Shown here: positions 36,283 to 49,235 of the stretch, in pieces
Position numbering within the stretch: the first letter of the stretch is position 1
Layout of the letters: every line of letters starts with the position of its first letter
DNA from: Begonia masoniana
Taxonomy: Eukaryota; Streptophyta; Magnoliopsida; Cucurbitales; Begoniaceae
Direction of reading: 5' to 3'
NCBI GenBank assembly: GCA_022432975.1
Contig: CM039503.1
Coordinates: 41,708,869 to 41,772,868 of the forward strand
DNA length: 64,000 bases
Position numbers and translations under genes: made by a program
The notes under the pieces: generated by a model
The model's input: the letters and a program-made list of their open reading frames with translations, nothing else
Told to the model about the DNA's origin: nothing
Databases searched by the model: none

Positions 36283-37664
36283 TAACCCGACTAAAGCTTA
36301 GCTAAATGGGCCACTAATTTGGGTTCAGTAAAAACCGACCCGAAACTTCAGACGTACGTAACTTTCTCATCGGTTATCGGAATTGAATGATTCCAGCGGC
36401 CACGTACTCCTCCAATAGCCTAGTTTAACCTGTAAAAAGGAAATTCAAAACAAACGGCCGCAGCTAGGGCAAAAAATGACAAAACCTGATTCTGCCCCTT
36501 AACCGAAAAATTCCCCCATCTCGGTTTTTCATCAAATTCCACACATTTCCTCACCAATCAACCACTCTCACACCCAATTAGCATAATCTAACCAAAATCC
36601 TGAGGCTACACAGTAAAAACTTGAAATGCCCGAATAGGGCTTTCTGATTTTTGCCCCAAACAGGGCTCTTCACGGCCAGGCAATCATAGCCGGTCCAAGG
36701 GTCGACGAACCCACGCTGGAAGCAACCAATTTCAGCCGGTGATTGGAACCAATTATGGCTCGTCACTCACGGCCTCAAACCGAACCAAAAACAGGGCAAA
36801 AACCAAGCTTACCGATCGGTCTGTGCACGGAGACGGGCCGGAATCTGCTCGCCGCAGTCGTCTGGCAGGAGAACTCCGGTGAGCAGGTCGCTGAACGTCA
36901 CACTCTCTCCTCGTCTCCGTTTAGGTCGTCGGTGCTCAAATAGCAGAATGGCTCGTCGAAGCCATTATGTTGTTTTAATAATAATAATAATAATATTAAT
37001 AATAATACTAATAATATTTCCTATTAAAACATTAATAAAATATCATTTACCATTTTTGCCCTCCCGTACATTCGGCCTCTACGAAACCTCGTTAAATTTC
37101 GTCCTTCAATTATAAATTTTTCGTAAACCAACCCTCACCTCGTACACGGCTTAAGTTCTCCAATTAGAATATCCAAACACAAATTAATTAACCAATTAGT
37201 TCAACTGAATTTATTAACTTAAATCACTAAAAATTTTTCGGGATATTACAAAGAGATTGTGTGAAGAATTTAAAGAGAAATAGGTTGGGGGGATTCGCTG
37301 GAAATACTCTTGGTTGCTATTATTTATGAAAAATATTGTATCTTTGCAATATATGTTCTATAGGTAATGAATTGTTTTGAAAATCTGAAAACAAATTTTT
37401 ATAGTATGCTGAATTTCAAATTTAATTTCATGAAGGAATTACATGAAGGTTTTTAATAAATGTTACACTGGTTTTACATAAAATTTTGAAGCATGTGTTG
37501 AGAAAATAGAAAATGTTTATTATTTATATGATTGAAGGTGCCTTGATGTGCACAATATGTATAACTATGGGGAAAGAGGAGGAGCCTTATGAATTATTGT
37601 CCTCCTTGGGTTGAAAGTTTCTAAACCTCACGAGGGAATTTAATGCTCGGGGTACTACAGTCTG

Positions 37665-39108
37665 TGACATGACAAGGAGGCCCAAAGCTAGATCACAGTC
37701 CAAGACCCATAATCTACTTAGCACTTTTACTAATGAATTTGCCTTTTCTTTTCTTGCAGGAGTTGATCTTGTTGGAGACCTCACTTGGAGCACTTGGAAG
37801 GATTCTTCATTTGGCCCATGAGAATTTGTCTTCCCGGCCCATGAATTGATGTAATTTTTGTTTTGAACTTATTTGGCAAACTCTATCCTTTTTGTATGAA
37901 CTATTTATAATTGCATCATGCATTAGATTGTTGATTAGATTAGATGTATATTGGTGGATGATGGGTTGAAGACTTAGCCAACGAGGGAGAAAAGCCTTCA
38001 ACAAATTGGACCAAAATGGAGCTGTAGCCCAAAGAAGATCCCACACTTAATGTATGAAATTTGCAGGTACAAGTATTAGTGGCAACAAGGCTCAATGACA
38101 TTGCAAAAGCTTGGCCAAGGATCAAGAAGGGCTCAGCCTCCATCAGAACCGTCGGATGGGCGCATGGATGCTGCATCGTGGCCGTTGGATGGCGTGCACA
38201 GCACAGCAATGCTGACCATCAGATGGCGCACACAGAATCTGCCTGCACCGCTAGCCATCAGATTGCACGCACGAGATCACCATTCTGTGCCGTTGATTAG
38301 GTGCACTGCTGCATCATCCTGGTCTGCCAGATTGACTAGCTGGCAGTGCCCTCCAATCAGCTGCGCGCGCGTAGATACTCCCTCCTAACCGCCGATGAAG
38401 CTCTCATCCAATGGCTCACAATTGCTCTTCAATTTTTGCCAAACCCTAATCATCTACCCTAGGATTTTCTATTTAAGCATAGCATTGGTGTTTGTAAACA
38501 ACTTTTGGCCATTTTATGAGAATTTCCTTTCCCTAACCAACGAGTTAGAAGACCTTCGGGTATTCCTCGATTTCTATCGAGTGGAGAGGTCCTCCATTGT
38601 TCCCCTAGCTTTGGGTTGCTAGATGAACTCTTACTCATTCCCTCACCTTTTTCTCTCTTGAGAGTTTAAGGTTTTGAGGAAGAAAACCTAGGCCTAAAGT
38701 GGTTGTTTTCCTTTGGGAAAACTTGCACCTCAGAGCACACGTAAGATATTTTCTGGGTCCGCCAAGGGTATTTCCTTTCCATCAATTTTTCTTGCATTTT
38801 TATCTCTCCATTTTGGCCATACACCAATCACGCACTCCACTTTATCTTTATTACATTTTATCACCATATTTTGTTTCATCTTCTCCACAGATTCACACAC
38901 TTCTCACCTTCATCTTTGCTTCATTTTCTTTAGCATTTATCACATTTTCTTCCATCTAATATTCGGCCATCATCACACTCACTATCACCTTCATTTTAGT
39001 TACATTTTTGTCTTCATCTATTGTATATTTCTCCTCAGTTTTACACTCGAGCACCTTTGTCTACTTTTGTGGGTTTACACGGTCCCTTTTCTAAGGGCCC
39101 CCATGTCA
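37665..39108 (+). repeat. 5' LTR of W (1444 bp)
   Basis: It matches 49231-50658 along its length. It contains a segment with GGATGGCGTGCACAGCACAG-like variants (about 38140-38350), a TATTTAAG box near 38470 and a T/C-rich stretch to about 39060. It ends CTAAGGGCCCCCATGTCA. Open frames inside it (for example 38713-39150) are LTR sequence, not genes. Confidence 0.94.
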
Positions 39109-39110
39109 AG

Positions 39111-39122
39111 TGGTATCAGAGC
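39111..39122 (+). other. Primer binding site of W (tRNA-Met initiator type)
   Basis: TGGTATCAGAGC begins two bases after the LTR end and is a perfect match to the common plant gypsy primer site. Confidence 0.95.
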
Positions 39123-40222
39123 ACAAGGTGTTTTCCAAGATGCATTTTGATGCATTCGGCTCGGCCTTGTCACTAAGGTTTATCGAGTCAAAACCATAGC
39201 ACAAAACCGGGGTTAGCCGCTCATCTTTGTAGCATTTTTGGTTTTATTTTTATGTTGTTCTTTGGCTATGATTAACATGTTATTTGCAGCTTATTTTATG
39301 GTCATTTGGTAGTCTAAATCACTAAGTTAAAAACGGATTATATTGTTGCATGAAATCGGCTAAGGTGAGCACCTAGTTCTATCTCTTTTGCTCTCGGTTT
39401 TATTGCTATCTTAGTTCTTGGTTTTTGCATGATTTTAGTCTCGATTTTTCTAGCTTTATCATATTATGTTTGGACCAATGTTTTTGCATCTAAAATAGGT
39501 CAACAAATTACAAAAATCTGTTACATTGGTGTATAAAAATCGGGCAAGAAGAAGCATGTGAAATCGGTTTTTGTGACTTGATTCTTCTCGATTTGTTTAA
39601 GTGCTTGTTCTTGGTTTTTAGTTCCAAAATTTATATGTTTGAATCTACTTTTTATTCATAGAAATATCATTGATTCATCCGTTATATGTGATAGCATTTG
39701 AGTTTACAAACCGATTACAAAAACAATGTCAAAAGTTGACTAGAATCGGCCATATTGAATATATATACCAACCAGAAATTCTGCTCATTAAATCTGAAAT
39801 TTCAGCATGTTAACTTGAGTAAAACTTGTGTTTTAATCTTATGCCTTGCTGTTTTTAGAGTTATTAAGTTTATATTAATATTATCTTTAGTGAATCTAGC
39901 TTAAAGTTGAGACATTTGTTGATTGTGGTTTGATTTGTGGTAGTAGAACACATATTGCAAAATTGTTTTAAGAGAAGTTTACTAAGTGTTTGTTATATTG
40001 ACTAAGTTGTTTATGACTAAAATTTTGAATTGTCTAGTGTTGATTATGATTACCACTAGTTATTGTCTTAGCTAGGAATTATCCCCAAGTGTCTAAAATT
40101 TACCTAAGACACTAATTAGATAATCACCATAACCAATTAAGATAAAATAACTTAGAAAATAATCAAAATTGAAAATGGCAAACTTAAAGACTTGAACTTA
40201 ATTAATTGCCTAACACTTAGTA
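39123..40222 (+). other. Untranslated leader of W
   Basis: About 1.1 kb of A/T-rich DNA without a gene or array. It separates the primer site from the gag start, a long but not unusual leader for a plant gypsy element. Confidence 0.6.
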
Positions 40223-42148
40223 ATGACGAATAGAAGTGGATTTGCACGAGAAACACCGCACAACCAAGAACCTAATCGAGCTAGGGACACTCCCCCTCAC
40301 GAACACATTAGACAAGAGGGTGAATCTAGCATGCAAGGTGGCATGCAAAGACAACTCAATGCCTTAACGAGATTGGTTGTCACCCTCACCCAACAACTCA
40401 AGGATGTTTCCCTTGAGATGACCCAACTTAGAGAACACATGAGAAACAATCCTCGTAGAGAATCCCATGAACGAGATCCTTACTAAGAAACCCCATCAAG
40501 GATTAGAAACGAACGTCCTAGACGTAGAACACCTACCCAAAGACCCTTAGAGAAAGATGAATGTGCCGAGCCCCAACCCCGTTATTATGACTCGGAGGAT
40601 TAGGATTGGCCAGGAGATGATGAGGAACAATATCGCCCAAATCTTCGTAAGGACAACGATGACCTCTGCAATGTTAAGATCACTATTCCCGCTTTCAATG
40701 GAACGTATGACGGACATACCTTTTTAGATTGGGTTGATAAGGTCGAGTGAGTTTTTGATTGTCATGATTACTCCGAGAGAGTAAAGATTCAGCTCACCTC
40801 ACTAGAACTCACAAGCCATGTAGCACTATGGTGGTCCAACCTTAGAGCCCAACGTATGAGGACTATAGGATACCCCTTCTCCACGTGGAACTCCATGAAA
40901 GAACTAATGTACAAGAGGTTCGTTCCACGACACTACAAACATGAACTCTTTCATAAACTCCACAATTTATGACAAAATAGCCTCACTATAGATTAATACC
41001 TCACCGAATTCGAGACACTCAATATGCATTGTGCAATTGAGGAGCCTGATTAACAACTCATCGCGAGGTTTATTCGTGGTTTGAATCGCGACATAGGCGA
41101 TGCGGTTGAGATGCAACAATTAGAGGCCATGGACTTGTTCGTTCAATTAGCCCTTATGGTGGAAAGACAATTATCGAGAAAACGTAAGACCAATTTTCCT
41201 AGCAAATTTCCATCTAGACATTTGGACCAAGACAAACCAAAGCCTCCTTGGAAAAATGAAGAGAAAAGACCAATTAATCGTAATTGGCCCCCAAAAGGAT
41301 CAAATAATACAAACAATCCCTCTCCCACAAACAAGAACCAAGCAAACCCATCTAAAGGACAAATAGCACGTGATGTTCAATGTTATAAGTGTCTAGGCAA
41401 AGGACACTATGCCAATGAATGCTCTAACCATCGTGTGATGGTAATTAAATAATCTACTGGAGAGTGGGAAAGTGAAAATGACGAAGGTCAATACAATAAA
41501 GTTGAAGAAGAAGAAAAGATAGTAGAGGAGAGTGATCAAGAAGCCGATGACTGTACGGCTCAAGAAGGACCTCTACTACTAGTCATAAGGTGAGCCTTGA
41601 TATCTAAGAACGTGGGTGAAGACTGTCAACATGAAAATCTCTTCCAAAGTCGATGTGCAGTCAAAGAAAAGGTTTGCTCGCTAATCATTGATGGAGGAAG
41701 TTGCATTAATGCAGCCTCACAAAATATGGTCAGTAAATTAGGGTTAGAAACCACTAACCACCCTAAGCTTTATAAACTGAGTTGGTTGGATGATAGAAAT
41801 GACATCGAGGTAACCAAGCAAGTAACCGTAGACTTCACCATTAGAAAATATAAAGACTCAGTTCTTTGCGACGTTGTCCCAATGAATGCCAGTCATATTC
41901 TATTAGGTCGACCATGGCATTATGACCAGAAGGTACACTATGATGGATTTCTTAACCACTATACTTTTAAATTTGGCAGAAGGACAATCAACTTATTACC
42001 TATGACCCCCGAACAAGTGGCTCGTGACAACGCTATACGTAAAGAAGAAAAGATCAAGGAGAATCTTTTCTTATCTAAGCGTGGGTTGATGTCAAGAAAA
42101 GATCAAGAACAACCTCATATCGAGTGGCATCTTAATTCCCTTTTATGA
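40223..42148 (+). pseudogene. W gag-protease (single frame with several stops)
   Basis: From the ATG at 40223 one frame can be read to 42148. Gag: ITIPAFNGTYDGHTFLDWVD, FDCHDYSERVKIQLTSLELT, ALWWSNLRAQ, KRFVPRHYKHELFHKLHNL. A lysine- and proline-rich linker leads to one CCHC knuckle, CYKCLGKGHYANEC, at about 41380-41420. Protease: CSLIIDGGSCINAASQNMV, with Asp-Gly-Gly in the active-site place of the usual DSG/DTG, then HILLGRPWHYDQKV. Stops at 40484 and at least six more positions (for example before RVF, after HNL, after VIK) leave no shifts. Pol downstream is lost. Confidence 0.9.
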
Positions 42149-42672
42149 TGAAGCACACGTACCACACCCCTCAATATTACCCTTCCTTAAAATAAATGTC
42201 CTTTTTGAAGAAATGGTGGTTGAAGAAGTGTTGCCTCACTATTGGAGAGACGTAACAACATGGCATCAAGAGAAGAATGAGATAAGTGAAGAGAGTATTT
42301 TTGGGATTGGTAGTATGGTCATTGTTCCACCTCACTCCATACCGTACATTGGAAGAATCAACTCTCCTTCACACCAACCTTCAAAGAAATTAGCCTATTC
42401 TATAGATCTTCCACTTTTTGCTAGCTGAGTCCTTATTGGAGATAGGAAAAAGAAGAGAAAGTGTACACCTAATGCACCAACAAAAGCCCTAATTTACAAT
42501 TAGGCGGACTAACGCAACAACTAGCCCCATTAAGTGACTATCTCAAATTCTACCATCGAACCAGGAACAAGGTTCATTTGGATGTTGAGCTTGCATCTGT
42601 GGTTTTAAGGATAGAGGAATTAACTCTTTGGTATCTCATGCTATCACATTTGGAATTCGACTACTTTAGAAA
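42149..42672 (+). other. W internal region after protease, before X-e
   Basis: The 524 bases after two stops contain only short frames (one of 71 codons at 42213). I see no reverse-transcriptase motif, so the break with X-e probably lies upstream of it. No other feature was found. Confidence 0.5.
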
Positions 42673-43844
42673 TGTAACACCCGAGTTAACGGCCATGTGA
42701 TTTTTCCTAACTGTATTAACGGTCATGAATATTTAATCTTTACAGTTTAGGACTTATACCAAGAATAATTAATTTCATGTGGATTTAAACTAGGTTGGGT
42801 GGCAAAGTTGTAATAATGGAGGGTGATTACCGATATATAAAGAAAAAGGAAATGATTTAAACCTCACTTGAACCCCTGTAGCCGACACCTTCCTTTTTGG
42901 CGATTTCTTCTCTCCCAAGCTCTTACTCCCTGCTTCCAGCATACCCTCTTCGACGATCGGTTTCTTTGCCACCACTCGACTACTCTGTGCCGAGGTATGC
43001 AATAGTCAATGTAGCTATCTGTTAGCTTGTTAGCCTTGTTTTCTACTCGGCATTGGAGTTTTGGATTTTCCAATGGCCGACTAATAATAAGAACATTTGG
43101 AATCTGTGAGTGGGAATGCTTTTATCAAATCGATTATGGACATTTAGAACAACCATCTCTGAGTTATCGATAATCGAATCAGTCTGTTTTGGTTTTGGAT
43201 TTCAAACTGCACAGGGTATTAGACTAAGGATTCAGGAATGACTTTAGCTATTAAATCTTAGGATAACTTGAGAGTGGAACTATTAGGATTTTGTTTTAAC
43301 TACTGCAATGTAAATGTTTTAGGTGAAAAAGTTTGAAGAGAAAAGAGCTCAAGTGCTAAGGAGACCAGGTAAGTGAATGTATTAAGATTTCCGGCTAATA
43401 GAGCCCTACATCGTGGGAGTACTAGGTTGAGATGTCTAATGTTTACCTTACGATAATGTGTTTGTCTGCACTTGAAGGATTTATGTATGTTGCGAGTTAT
43501 ACTATTTGATGATCTGCTAGTAAATGTGAAGTTGTCTGCTCTGGTGTGATCCTTGTCATAGTTTGATGAGTTAAAAGTTCTCATGTTCATGCATCACGAA
43601 TGTTTCTCAAGCATAAGAAAATGTTTTAACACATGTTTTCCATGAACAAGATATGAATGTATATATGTATATATATAAGATTTATGCAACGTGGATTAAG
43701 TGAGGGTTGGGGGCGGTTCGTCGTATGTCACAGTCCAAAGAAGGACATATGAATACGACCCGCAGTAGGGAACAAGATCAAACTCACTGTCGAACCCCCT
43801 TTACCGGCACAAAACCTCTCTTGATCCACACAACCTAAACAAAG

Positions 43845-46800
43845 AATATGATCAAAGACTATGAATGATGAATATGATCAAAGACTATGAATGATGAATA
43901 TGATCAAAGACTATGAATGATGAATATGATCAAGACTATGATGAAATATGAAACAAGGAATTAGAATGCTGAGTATGAATGATGAATATGATCAAAGACT
44001 ATGAATGATGAATATGATCAAAGACTATGAATGATGAATATGATCAAAGACTATGAATGATGAATATGATCAAAGACTATGAATGATGAATATGATCAAA
44101 GACTATGAATGATGAATATGATCAAAGACTATGAATGATGAATATGATCAAAGACTATGAATGATGAATATGATCAAAGACTATGAATGATGAATATGAT
44201 CAAAGACTATGAATGATGAATATGATCAAAGACTATGAATGATGAATATGATCAAAGACTATGAATGATGAATATGATCAAAGACTATGAATGATGAATA
44301 TGATCAAAGACTATGAATGATGAATATGATCAAAGACTATGAATGATGAATATGATCAAAGACTATGAATGATGAATATGATCAAAGACTATGAATGATG
44401 AATATGATCAAAGACTATGAATGATGAATATGATCAAAGACTATGAATGATGAATATGATCAAAGACTATGAATGATGAATATGATCAAAGACTATGAAT
44501 GATGAATATGATCAAAGACTATGAATGATGAATATGATCAAAGACTATGAATGATGAATATGATCAAAGACTATGAATGATGAATATGATCAAAGACTAT
44601 GAATGATGAATATGATCAAAGACTATGAATGATGAATATGATCAAAGACTATGAATGATGAATATGATCAAAGACTATGAATGATGAATATGATCAAAGA
44701 CTATGAATGATGAATATGATCAAAGACTATGAATGATGAATATGATCAAAGACTATGAATGATGAATATGATCAAAGACTATGAATGATGAATATGATCA
44801 AAGACTATGAATGATGAATATGATCAAAGACTATGAATGATGAATATGATCAAAGACTATGAATGATGAATATGATCAAAGACTATGAATGATGAATATG
44901 ATCAAAGACTATGAATGATGAATATGATCAAAGACTATGAATGATGAATATGATCAAAGACTATGAATGATGAATATGATCAAAGACTATGAATGATGAA
45001 TATGATCAAAGACTATGAATGATGAATATGATCAAAGACTATGAATGATGAATATGATCAAAGACTATGAATGATGAATATGATCAAAGACTATGAATGA
45101 TGAATATGATCAAAGACTATGAATGATGAATATGATCAAAGACTATGAATGATGAATATGATCAAAGACTATGAATGATGAATATGATCAAAGACTATGA
45201 ATGATGAATATGATCAAAGACTATGAATGATGAATATGATCAAAGACTATGAATGATGAATATGATCAAAGACTATGAATGATGAATATGATCAAAGACT
45301 ATGAATGATGAATATGATCAAAGACTATGAATGATGAATATGATCAAAGACTATGAATGATGAATATGATCAAAGACTATGAATGATGAATATGATCAAA
45401 GACTATGAATGATGAATATGATCAAAGACTATGAATGATGAATATGATCAAAGACTATGAATGATGAATATGATCAAAGACTATGAATGATGAATATGAT
45501 CAAAGACTATGAATGATGAATATGATCAAAGACTATGAATGATGAATATGATCAAAGACTATGAATGATGAATATGATCAAAGACTATGAATGATGAATA
45601 TGATCAAAGACTATGAATGATGAATATGATCAAAGACTATGAATGATGAATATGATCAAAGACTATGAATGATGAATATGATCAAAGACTATGAATGATG
45701 AATATGATCAAAGACTATGAATGATGAATATGATCAAAGACTATGAATGATGAATATGATCAAAGACTATGAATGATGAATATGATCAAAGACTATGAAT
45801 GATGAATATGATCAAAGACTATGAATGATGAATATGATCAAAGACTATGAATGATGAATATGATCAAAGACTATGAATGATGAATATGATCAAAGACTAT
45901 GAATGATGAATATGATCAAAGACTATGAATGATGAATATGATCAAAGACTATGAATGATGAATATGATCAAAGACTATGAATGATGAATATGATCAAAGA
46001 CTATGAATGATGAATATGATCAAAGACTATGAATGATGAATATGATCAAAGACTATGAATGATGAATATGATCAAAGACTATGAATGATGAATATGATCA
46101 AAGACTATGAATGATGAATATGATCAAAGACTATGAATGATGAATATGATCAAAGACTATGAATGATGAATATGATCAAAGACTATGAATGATGAATATG
46201 ATCAAAGACTATGAATGATGAATATGATCAAAGACTATGAATGATGAATATGATCAAAGACTATGAATGATGAATATGATCAAAGACTATGAATGATGAA
46301 TATGATCAAAGACTATGAATGATGAATATGATCAAAGACTATGAATGATGAATATGATCAAAGACTATGAATGATGAATATGATCAAAGACTATGAATGA
46401 TGAATATGATCAAAGACTATGAATGATGAATATGATCAAAGACTATGAATGATGAATATGATCAAAGACTATGAATGATGAATATGATCAAAGACTATGA
46501 ATGATGAATATGATCAAAGACTATGAATGATGAATATGATCAAAGACTATGAATGATGAATATGATCAAAGACTATGAATGATGAATATGATCAAAGACT
46601 ATGAATGATGAATATGATCAAAGACTATGAATGATGAATATGATCAAAGACTATGAATGATGAATATGATCAAAGACTATGAATGATGAATATGATCAAA
46701 GACTATGAATGATGAATATGATCAAAGACTATGAATGATGAATATGATCAAAGACTATGAATGATGAATATGATCAAAGACTATGAATGATGAATATGAT

Positions 46801-46949
46801 CAAAGACTATGAATGATGAATATGATCAAAGACTATGAATGATGAATATGATCAAAGACTATGAATGATGAATATGATCAAAGACTATGAATGATGAATA
46901 TGATCAAAGACTATGAATGATGAATATGATCAAAGACTATGAATGATGA
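43845..46949 (+). repeat. 26-bp tandem array, about 117 copies
   Basis: The unit is AATATGATCAAAGACTATGA followed by ATGATG. Three copies, a 56-base interruption (43923-43978), then about 114 copies with no difference visible. The ancestral zone in X-c (29200-29300) and X-d (about 35090-35160) holds only irregular GAATGATGAATATGAT-like runs. Confidence 0.95.
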
Positions 46950-49235
46950 AAGTATTATTTTGTCGTCTAGCGATCGGCAGATGTAGTGTAATAAGCCATC
47001 GGATGATGAAAGTATTATTTTGTCGTCTAGTGATCGGCAGATGTAGTGTAATAAGCCATCGGATGATGAAAGTATTATTTTGTCGTCTAGTGATCGGCAG
47101 ATGTAGTGTAATAAGCCATCGGATGATGAAAGTATTATTTTGTCGTCTAGCGATCGGCAGATGTAGTGTAATAAGCCATCGGATGATGAAAGTATTATTT
47201 TGTCGTCTAGCGATCGGCAGATGTAGTGTAATAAGCCATCGGATGATGAAAGTATTATTTTGTCGTCTAGCGATCGGCAGATGTAGTGTAATAAGCCATC
47301 GGATGATGAAAGTATTATTTTGTCGTCTAGCGATCGGCAGATGTAGTGTAATAAGCCATCGGATGATGAAAGTATTATTTTGTCGTCTAGCGATCGGCAG
47401 ATGTAGTGTAATAAGCCATCGGATGATGAAAGTATTATTTTGTCGTCTAGCGATCGGCAGATGTAGTGTAATAAGCCATCGGATGATGAAAGTATTATTT
47501 TGTCGTCTAGTGATCGGCAGATGTAGTGTAATAAGCCATCGGATGATGAAAGTATTATTTTGTCGTCTAGCGATCGGCAGATGTAGTGTAATAAGCCATC
47601 GGATGATGAAAGTATTATTTTGTCGTCTAGCGATCGGCAGATGTAGTGTAATAAGCCATCGGATGATGAAAGTATTATTTTGTCGTCTAGCGATCGGCAG
47701 ATGTAGTGTAATAAGCCATCGGATGATGAAAGTATTATTTTGTCGTCTAGTGATCGGCAGATGTAGTGTAATAAGCCATCGGATGATGAAAGTATTATTT
47801 TGTCGTCTAGTGATCGGCAGATGTAGTGTAATAAGCCATCGGATGATGAAAGTATTATTTTGTCGTCTAGCGATCGGCAGATGTAGTGTAATAAGCCATC
47901 GGATGATGAAAGTATTATTTTGTCGTCTAGTGATCGGCAGATGTAGTGTAATAAGCCATCGGATGATGAAAGTATTATTTTGTCGTCTAGCGATCGGCAG
48001 ATGTAGTGTAATAAGCCATCGGATGATGAAAGTATTATTTTGTCGTCTAGCGATCGGCAGATGTAGTGTAATAAGCCATCGGATGATGAAAGTATTATTT
48101 TGTCGTCTAGTGATCGGCAGATGTAGTGTAATAAGCCATCGGATGATGAAAGTATTATTTTGTCGTCTAGCGATCGGCAGATGTAGAGTGTGTAAGCCAT
48201 CGGATGATGAAAGTATTATTTTGTCGTCTAGCGATCGGCAGATGTAGTGTAATAAGCCATCGGATGATGAAAGTATTATTTTGTCGTCTAGTGATCGGCA
48301 GATGTAGAGTGTGTAAGCCATCGGATGATGAAAGTATTATTTTGTCGTCTAGCGATCGGCAGATGTAGTGTAATAAGCCATCGGATGATGAAAGTATTAT
48401 TTTGTCGTCTAGCGATCGGCAGATGTAGTGTAATAAGCCATCGGATGATGAAAGTATTATTTTGTCGTCTAGCGATCGGCAGATGTAGTGTAATAAGCCA
48501 TCGGATGATGAAAGTATTATTTTGTCGTCTAGCGATCGGCAGATGTAGTGTAATAAGCCATCGGATGATGAAAGTATTATTTTGTCGTCTAGCGATCGGC
48601 AGATGTAGTGTAATAAGCCATCGGATGATGAAAGTATTATTTTGTCGTCTAGCGATCGGCAGATGTAGTGTAATAAGCCATCGGATGATGAAAGTATTAT
48701 TTTGTCGTCTAGCGATCGGCAGATGTAGTGTAATAAGCCATCGGATGATGAAAGTATTATTTTGTCGTCTAGCGATCGGCAGATGTAGTGTAATAAGCCA
48801 TCGGATGATGAAAGTATTATTTTGTCGTCTAGCGATCGGCAGATGTAGAGTGTGTAAGCCATCGGATGATGAAAGTATTATTTTGTCGTCTAGCGATCGG
48901 CAGATGTAGTGTAATAAGCCATCGGATGATGAAAGTATTATTTTGTCGTCTAGCGATCGGCAGATGTAGTGTAATAAGCCATCGGATGATGAAAGTATTA
49001 TTTTGTCGTCTAGCGATCGGCAGATGTAGTGTAATAAGCCATCGGATGATGAAAGTATTATTTTGTCGTCTAGCGATCGGCAGATGTAGAGTGTGTAAGC
49101 CATCGGATGATGAAAGTATTATTTTGTCGTCTAGCGATCGGCAGATGTAGAGTGTGTAAGCCATCGGATGATGAAAGTATTATTTTGTCGTCTAGCGATC
49201 GGCAGATGTAGTGTAATAAGCCATCGGATGATGAA
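46949..49235 (+). repeat. 60-bp tandem array, about 38 copies
   Basis: The unit joins AAGTATTATTTTGTCGTCTA, GCGATCGGCAGATGTAGTGT and AATAAGCCATCGGATGATGA. Variants: GCGATC/GTGATC alternating irregularly, and a 61-bp form with GTAGAGTGTGTAAGCC at 48185, 48306, 48846, 49087 and 49148. Long frames stay open on both strands because 60 is a multiple of three. I reject them as genes. Confidence 0.95.

Larger units (their letters stand above)
15179..37251 (-). mobile_element. Solo LTR of family Z (Z-R), split by R and X-d
   Basis: It begins TGTAACGCCCCGAAAATCC and ends TTTTCGGGATATTACA, with a perfect TSD AAGAG (15174-15178 and 37252-37256). The GGGGCGTTACA end, seen in plus orientation at 1886, sets this copy on the - strand. 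Without R, X-d and their TSDs it is about 4.45 kb, including the 40-bp array. Native segments are 15179-18442, 32469-32691 and 36288-37251. The last contains an (ATA)n microsatellite at about 36977-37010. It sits in U. Confidence 0.9.
42673..49235 (+). mobile_element. Truncated LTR of family X (X-e), with two large arrays
   Basis: It starts TGTAACACCCGAGTTAACGG inside W (preceding bases AGAAA) and follows X-c closely to the GTCC/GGAC hairpins at about 43733. It then runs into a 26-bp array and directly into a 60-bp array. The roughly 0.5 kb that separates these zones in X-c, with the acceptor block, is missing. The LTR end GTCGTTACA is also missing: the 60-bp array passes straight into the W 3' LTR at ATGAATTTGC (49231). 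No second TSD can therefore exist. Confidence 0.88.

Noticed and set aside
38699..39150. Open frames of 86 and 145 codons with hydrophobic character
   Set aside because: They lie in the T/C-rich end of the W 5' LTR and recur, with changes, in the 3' LTR at 50236-50644. The last one runs across the primer site.
42213..42428. 71-codon frame after the W protease
   Set aside because: No reverse-transcriptase or other motif was recognised; short and in decayed sequence.
46911..49164. Long overlapping frames on both strands in the X-e 60-bp array
   Set aside because: Same reason: periodicity of 60 bp. The 61-bp variants break the frames.
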